Part shown: piece after piece, positions 57,870-64,000 of the stretch
Numbering within the stretch: position 1 is the first letter of the stretch
How the letters are laid out: each line of letters starts with the position of its first letter
Source of the DNA: Impatiens glandulifera
Taxonomy: Eukaryota > Streptophyta > Magnoliopsida > Ericales > Balsaminaceae
Assembly (NCBI RefSeq): GCF_907164915.1
Contig: NC_061863.1
Location: 43,001,382 to 43,065,381, forward strand
Reading direction: 5' to 3'
Length of the DNA: 64,000 bases
Notes under the pieces: model-generated
Seen by the model: only the letters and a program-made list of their open reading frames with translations
What the model was told of the DNA's origin: nothing
Database searches by the model: none
Program-made: the position numbers and the translations under genes

Positions 57870-59840
57870 CAATATATTTATTTGTTTGTGCACCGTTTTT
57901 TTACGTTGAAGCCACATCTCCAACCATTGGTGTGATCCTCATACGTCTTCATGTGTCTCATGTAGTAAACCACATAATTATTGAAATTATGGGTATCTGC
58001 CATGAAAAATTTAAACATTTCATTCCCAATTTGGAGACCTTAGAACCAAGATGGGGGTTTATGTTGTTCAAATGTTGTTGAAATAAGTCCTCCTGGTATA
58101 GAATGAACAACATGATGTTATGTCAAATAACAAAAAATTATTTACAAATGAAAATAGAAGATCAGTCTATTACCAAATTTAGGACCCTCTGATATCTTTT
58201 TTCGAAGGGTGTTTTTTGCAACTCCATGTTGTCAATTACTTGAATTTCCTTTTCTATGAAGTTATAGCAAACCAAGAAAAAATGGCCGTTTTGAATTGTT
58301 GGAAAAAAAAATATGCCAAAAAATATAAGATTGCATAAAGGTGTACATGCTATTACATAATATCCGCTTTGAAAAAATGTGAATCGTTCATAGCGGCATA
58401 TTTACTGACAAGGTTTGCATTCATGAAGTCTACTTTCTAAATTTGGAAATTCTTCGTTTCCAAATAGAGCCTCGAATTGAATTTTTCTTTCAAATCAATC
58501 ACATCTTCAGCATAAGACCATTTACAGCAGAGTCTTTATTATAACACTAATACAAACTAATTGATAAAAAAATAGTGTTAGTAAGCTTATAGTAGTCACA
58601 GTTGTGAAGTAAATCCTTTTGAGTGGGGATTTTGATTTTTTTCTACAAAGTACGTTCAACATATACAATCAAACATCAACAACCAGACTATCTACCCACT
58701 GATCAACATCCAAGGTATGCATATCCGCGCGCGTCAGGTGGAGGCTTAGTTTATGACTATAAAATAACATGTCACTACATAAGACAACAAATCATTTTTC
58801 AGAATGAGGTAGAACATGCATTTTTTAGTATAATTAAGAATGTAGAGGAAACATTACCATGGTTTTCGTCGTATATCAAATACTAACCCCACAATTAACT
58901 TCTGCTTGGTTGACAATCCGTGACATGCATAAAAATGTCATTGTAATAGGAGATTTTCAATTTTAGGGGCATTTTTAAGTGTCCAAGGCATTCGTTTTTT
59001 TCATCATTATATGGTAGACGAGGCAATGTAGGTTTAAGTGGTGGTGGTAGAATAGAGAGGCATTGTTCTTCGGTTCTTACTACCGACATGGGAGGAAAGT
59101 TGTCGGTGATGAGTGCATCGATTATGTTCAAAGTTCTGTTTTTCAAATTTCTGGGTTATTTTGTACACAAATTTATGGAATTTGATGGTCCAGGAGGTAT
59201 TTCTTGAACAAATTTTCTAGGAGAAATTTTGTTCTTGTTGGCTTCGGTTGTGAGTGGAATGATGTTCTTATTGGCTTCAGTTGTGGGAGGAATGATGTTC
59301 TTATTATTTCGATTGTGGTAGGAATGATGTTCTTGTTGGCTTCGGATGTGGGAGGATGTTGTTGTTCTCTTAGTTGGTGATGTTTAGTTTGGTCTAAGCT
59401 CATTGCTAAGCCTTCCCTGAGAACTAAATGGTAGTTTATGACCGTGGCAAAAGGCTCAAAAGCAAATTGGACAAGTTCCATTGCGTTAATGTGGTGCATC
59501 TAATTTAGATATTTAGCACCTCGTGCCAATGCTTCTGTAGCGGCAACAACCTTCCTCAAACATGAGGCAAGATTTGATGTATAGTCACTCCTAGAATGCT
59601 CATTTCGAGGTTGCTTTGTCTTAAGCTTCTAAGTTTGAGGCTTCTTTGTCTGGTCATTTAGAGGCTATTCATTTGGAGGCTGCTCAGTATTAAACTTCTC
59701 ATTTTGGTCATTTGGAGCTTGCTCAATCTTAGGTTTCTCATCCCGAGCCTATTCATGTGGAGGCTTCTCATTCAGAGGCTGTTCATTCGGAGGCTTGTCA
59801 ATTGGAGGATTCTGATTCGTAAGCTTATCATCTTCTTCTA
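57870..59840 (-). pseudogene. Ulp1-like (C48) cysteine protease pseudogene of the MULE
   Basis: Read on the minus strand from the right. A Pro-Asn-Glu-rich repeat (PPNEQPLNEKP type, 59540-59830) precedes MELVQFAFEPF (59480) and other broken frames. The protease part reads FFLVCYNFIEKEIQVIDN (about 58210-58290) and, after a possible intron, NNYVVYYMRHMKTY followed by WRCGF (about 57920-57990). The pattern H/F-x-L-V-C-N, I-V-ID and YMRHM-TY is that of Ulp1/SENP proteases carried by some plant MULEs. The family's catalytic Asp-Cys-Gly before the MRHM motif is not present (NNYVV here), and several stops occur, so it is inactive. It is convergent with the transposase gene. Confidence 0.6.
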
Positions 59841-59904
59841 TTATTGGAATGCCTATACGAGCAATGACCCTACCATGTTCAAACCCCCTATGTGCGGACT
59901 CATA

Positions 59905-59969
59905 CCTAGTGAGTTTCTTATTCTAAATAACTAATACTTTCTTACTAAAACATAAAAATTATACATATC

Positions 59970-60028
<59 letters not shown>

Positions 60029-60085
60029 TTAGTATCATGTAAAGTCTTTGATGGTTTCATGTCAATAAAATTATTTTGTTATAGA
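59905..60085 (+). pseudogene. 3' UTR-only copy of the acidic small gene
   Basis: gtgagtttcttat, taactaata, ctttcttactaaaacata, atcatgtaaag and ttcatgtcaataaaattatt match the 3' UTR of the gene at 39336-39467 in order. A TA run (about 59975-60024) is inserted in the middle. No coding part precedes it. Confidence 0.7.
59975..60024. repeat. (TA)n microsatellite
   Basis: About 50 bp of TA repeat inside the 3' UTR copy. Confidence 0.95.
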
Positions 60086-60843
60086 GTTGTTCCTAAAAAT
60101 TTTCCTCTAAAAAAATTAGGGAGCTACTTTTCCCACCTCCTTCCATATTCCCACCCCCCTCCCTTACTCCTCAATCAACTCTAAAATGACTTATTTATCC
60201 CTACCACCTTTATATATTTACATTTCTTATTTTATTTATTTTATTTATTTTATTTTATTTTATTTAATTATTAAGTTTTTTTTATTAAATATAATTAATT
60301 AATTAATTTTTAATATTTTTTAACTTTATTTATTTAATTAAAAATACAAAATATTATTATTTTATATTATAATTATTTAAAATATATTAAATATTAAAAT
60401 GTGTACAAATTTAATAAAATATAAATATTTAATATTTTATTATATTAATTATATATATATTTTTTAAATACTTATAAAAATCAATTTTTTTATAAATAAA
60501 ATTATCTAACAAATAAATAAAAATAAATAAGATAAAGTCTTTAATATATTATACACTAATGATTAGTGATAATGCATAATATTTTTAATAATATTTTTTA
60601 TTAAAATATTTTATATTTAACTTTTTAAAATATTTATTTTATATAAAATTATTATTTTATTTTAATTAATTTATTATAATTTTATTATTAATATATAATA
60701 TTTAAAATTAATTATATATCTTTTAGATTTTTTTATCTTTTAATTTCTTAATAGTAAGTATTTTAACCCGGTTTCGGTTTAGAAAAGAGTACACATGTCA
60801 TAAAAAATACACCAAAGTAAATAAAAATTTAAAAATATAAATT
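60086..60843. other. Very AT-rich sequence, no gene
   Basis: A C-rich patch at 60133-60178 is followed by almost pure A/T to 60760. Confidence 0.5.
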
Positions 60844-63590
60844 CTAATAAAAATACACCAAAGTAAATAAAAATATAAAAATAAAAATTCTAATACCCAA
60901 ATTCGTACCCGTTATTTCGTACCACAAATTAGCACGTGTTATATAACTAGTTGCCCATCCTTTAGCTTCGTCGGATGAATGATTATACCACCACATTGGA
61001 AATGGTGGTACAGGATAATGAGGGTGTAAAAAAACTTGCACGAAGTGTTGGCCAACAAGGGCGATAGCTATTTCTCGGCGCTTTAGGTCTGGAACTGGAG
61101 GGGACCTTAATGGTAAGTGAGTAAAACAACTACAATTATTCTCACCAAATGTATGTAGTACAAGGTTGTACCTTGATGCGATGACAATTCCTAAAGTCAT
61201 ACAGTCCATCCAATGCCTCTCAGGTGCCGGTTGCTCGAAATATTTTAATAAAACTAATAGATTATCTGCCATTTCCCGATCTGGATAAAGTTGATCATAT
61301 TGACGCTTATTATGTTGAATCTCCTCCATAAGATCATATCGTACTTGAATCTAACCTTCTTCACCATACCCGATTAGTGCGGCTATCGCCCTAAATCCAC
61401 AGTGACCGTCAGGTTCAACGTCAATAATATGAGAAATATAAGGCTGCATAACCGTAGGTAATTTCTCAATGTAGGTATCACGGAAGGGTGAAACGGGAGG
61501 GTGATCATGGGTCGACAGAGTATTGCGAACCCCCGACCCCCTCCCACGTCCTCTCTTTCGAGACGTTGCATTCGTTTGAGTGGCCCTAGAACTTGAAGTG
61601 GATATATCAACAAAAGAAGGTATGCGACGTTTGCTCTGCTCATCTTTTCCTATAGGTCGACCTCTATGTTCTGTATTGTACGAAGGGGCTCGAACTGTAC
61701 TTTGAGATGGATCCGCAATATTAAAAAACCGATCTATCATTTGCTCTCGCATTTGTGGATCCATCCCATCTAATATCTCAACAACTTTAGATGTCCTGTT
61801 AGCTCGTGCTCCGTCGTCATGGTATTCATGACCGTTGATAGACAACCTCCTCCAATGAGCGTTGATACTCTGTATTGGAATTGGAATGGAAAGGAACCGA
61901 TAATGTGCAAGATCATGCTTGCAAGGCAATCCGTATATTGTTTTAATTGAACAGTTGCATTTGCCATCTAGTTGGTGAGATGCTTCCTCGGCGCATTTCA
62001 GCTCAGCATTAATAAACTCCATTGCCTGTAGTGAAATTCGACACCTTACTTGATAAAAAATGTTGTCATGTAAATGTGTATGGCGTGGAATGTTGAGAGA
62101 TCTCTCGAACGACTTTTGAATTTTCCCAAACTGATTTGTTAACATCTTATGTATTTTTATAAAAGATGTTTCCAGGGATGACATGGTATCTCCCAAATAC
62201 ATTTTAAGTCTCGCATGTGCCCCTTCCGCCCTGCAATAGAAAAATGCATTGTGTTTTAATAATGGTTGGAATTTAAATAGTACAATATTTAAAGTTAAAA
62301 AGTAACCACACCTTTGACTTGAATTACTCCCGAGGTGCATACATGTATCAATCCATGCTGAAACAAATCGCTCTTTGTAAGAGTGTAACCATGTCTCCCA
62401 AAGATAATTTAGGGCACCCTGGAATCGTCTCTACTCCTCGCGCATGACTTTCCACTTATGATGGTAAGACCACTGTGTGGATGAATTAATGAGCGAGTGC
62501 CATGACGCATTAAACTTGTTCCACTTTAGACCAAGCATAGGCCTACATTTTTTCATTACGCACTGGTTTATGTGCCAAATACAGAGGATGTGATGTGCCG
62601 TAGGAAAACATATTTCAATGGCATTAATAAGCGCCATATCCCGATCGGAAACAAACATTGATGGCAACGATGTCCCCTTTTCAAGCATCCACTTTTTTAA
62701 GGTACCTAATGCCCATGTTAGTTGCTCTTCCCTTTCATTGCTTAGATATGCGAACATAAGCGAGTAAGTTCGCATTGTGGAGGTGATACCCACAACCTCC
62801 AATAGTGGTGACCGATACTCATTGGTCTTATATGTGGCATCAATGATCAACACGGATGGACAGTTGACAAAAAGTAACAGACATTTAGGGTGAACCCAAA
62901 TAATATCCGTAATTTCATTGGTGTCTGGATTTGTACGGTAATCATGGAGGTAATTTTTTTTAATTAACTGCTCCAAGACATACCGGACTTGATTTAGGCC
63001 GGCCCGTTTGGCGGATTTATTTGTGAAAATGGCATTGTAAATGGTTTTGATCCCTGTAGTGTTTGACGGGTCTCTTTGTTTCAATATATTAAGAACTTCA
63101 CGAGGTGCGGTGCTATTGGCCATGTCGAGCACAAACTGTAGCTCCATTGATTTTAACCTAAACGGGTACTCATGACCATACATAGATTCTGCTAATGGAT
63201 GGTTATGGAAACCACATACAACCCTTAAATGCCACATCACACCTTCTTGAGGTATTGGTACTCGAATGGGCATTCACATTTTTTTTGTCCCTGTATTCCT
63301 TTTAAAGGATTGCCCATCAACAAAATACCGTGGCAGTTTATATTTTCCTCCTCTTTCACACATTAAATGACACTTTGGCAACTTACCACCTTTTAAATTA
63401 GCAGATGTTTTAATCACTACCACAATACCATTTTCCAAACCAGCTCTTTTCGCCAAATTTATCTTTTCCAAAAATAAATAAGAAATATACATAAAACAAC
63501 GATAATAACTAAGCTGGTCTGGTAAATTCGGGTGTATAATCGCGATTGTTGTTGGAGATGCTCTCTCCACTAGGAACATCATTCTCAAAT
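60844..63590 (-). pseudogene. MULE transposase fused to OTU cysteine protease (MULE-OTU), near-intact
   Basis: Minus-strand order: FAR1-like DNA-binding end (GIVVVIKTS, CERGGKYK; 63310-63480); transposase with LIIDATYKTN (first Asp, about 62840), FVSDRDMALINAIE (second Asp, about 62640) and AEGAHARLK (Glu, about 62220); SWIM finger CNCSIKTIYGLPCKHDLAHY (about 61900-61960); basic linker KRGRGRGSG; OTU domain with EPDGHCGFRA (catalytic Asp/Cys, about 61390) and GQHFVQVFLHP (His, about 61040). Lesions are a frameshift near 63270-63285 beside an A8 run, TAG at 62431-62433, and TAG at 61351-61353; the frame continues across both stops. An 81-bp GT-AG intron (62231-62311) is likely and has no stop. 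MULE-OTU fusions are a known transposon type; OTU domains remove ubiquitin in other proteins. Confidence 0.88.
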
Positions 63591-63599
63591 GACCAATTA

Positions 63600-64000
63600 T
63601 CTGAAAATATCTGAAAATGGATTGAAATTGTGGTTATTCATGTTAAAAGTATATTTGATTCTTCTGTGTTGATTTATCAACAAAAACAAATTTTGTTATG
63701 TAGATTTGATTTTGTTAATTTAGGGCGCACTTATTATTAAAAATATTATGTTTGACTAATTATTAATATATAATATTATTAAGACTTATTATTAAAAATA
63801 TTATGTTTGAATAATTATTAATATATAATATTATTAATTAAAATTAAAAATATTATGTTTGACTAATTATTAATATATAATATTATTAATTAAAATATTA
63901 TGATTAGACTAATTATTATTTGATAAATAATTTTTGTAAGTATTTTAATATATATATATATAATTAATATAATAAAATATTAAATATTTATATTTTATTA
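63600..64000. repeat. AT-rich flank with tandem repeat (about 60-bp unit)
   Basis: About four copies of attatgtttgactaattatt with taatatataatattatta between 63735 and 63930; otherwise A/T-rich with no gene. Confidence 0.7.

Overview
This is nuclear DNA from a flowering plant, most likely a eudicot; I cannot name the species. The evidence is AT-rich intergenic sequence, spliced genes with GT-AG introns, plant-type LINE, copia, hAT and MULE elements, nuclear tRNA genes, and an ortholog of the plant recombination gene FLIP. Most of the window is transposon-derived and much of it is broken.

Layout. 1-5.6 kb: a LINE with both reading frames open (5' end outside the window). 5.6-17 kb: transposon debris, with a hAT end, two arrays of a tRNA-like (SINE-like) repeat, a copia gag remnant, a 1.15-kb alternating pyrimidine-purine tract, a hAT transposase pseudogene, and a 784-bp non-autonomous hAT with a perfect 8-bp target duplication. 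17-22.8 kb (minus strand): a decayed block holding CTF18 C-terminal exons, an intact tRNA-Gly, a deleted FLIP copy, a tRNA-Gln and its pseudogene, and two copies of a tiny acidic-protein gene. 23.8-27.6 kb: a degenerate copia element with paired LTRs. 28.3-29.9 kb: a foldback hAT-like element with long arms of short ACGTTT-rich repeats. 30.4-35.1 kb: a second remnant of the same gene block (FLIP 3' flank, tRNA-Gly pseudogene, CTF18 N-terminal exons), split by a small LTR element and other insertions. 35.3-37.1 kb: a 3-ketosphinganine-reductase-like fragment followed by a higher-order tandem repeat. 39.3-47.9 kb: the best-preserved copy of the block, with the tiny acidic gene, a tRNA-Gln pseudogene, an apparently intact seven-exon FLIP/FIRRM gene and a tRNA-Gly pseudogene. 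49.4-50.5 kb: SINE-like tandem repeats. 50.6-60.1 kb: an old MULE region with a FAR1-like transposase, an Ulp1-like protease and hairpin-forming tandem arrays. 60.8-63.6 kb: a MULE transposase fused to an OTU protease, broken by two TAG stops and a frameshift.

The main biological story is one ancestral order, acidic gene - tRNA-Gln - FLIP - tRNA-Gly - CTF18, present here in three partial copies, one of them inverted. Each copy has kept different members: FLIP survives only in the right copy, and tRNA-Gly only in the left copy. FLIP (partner of FIGL1) acts in homologous recombination, and CTF18 is the large subunit of an alternative clamp loader. From memory, their Arabidopsis counterparts are also close together (AT1G04650 and AT1G04730), which would fit conserved synteny.
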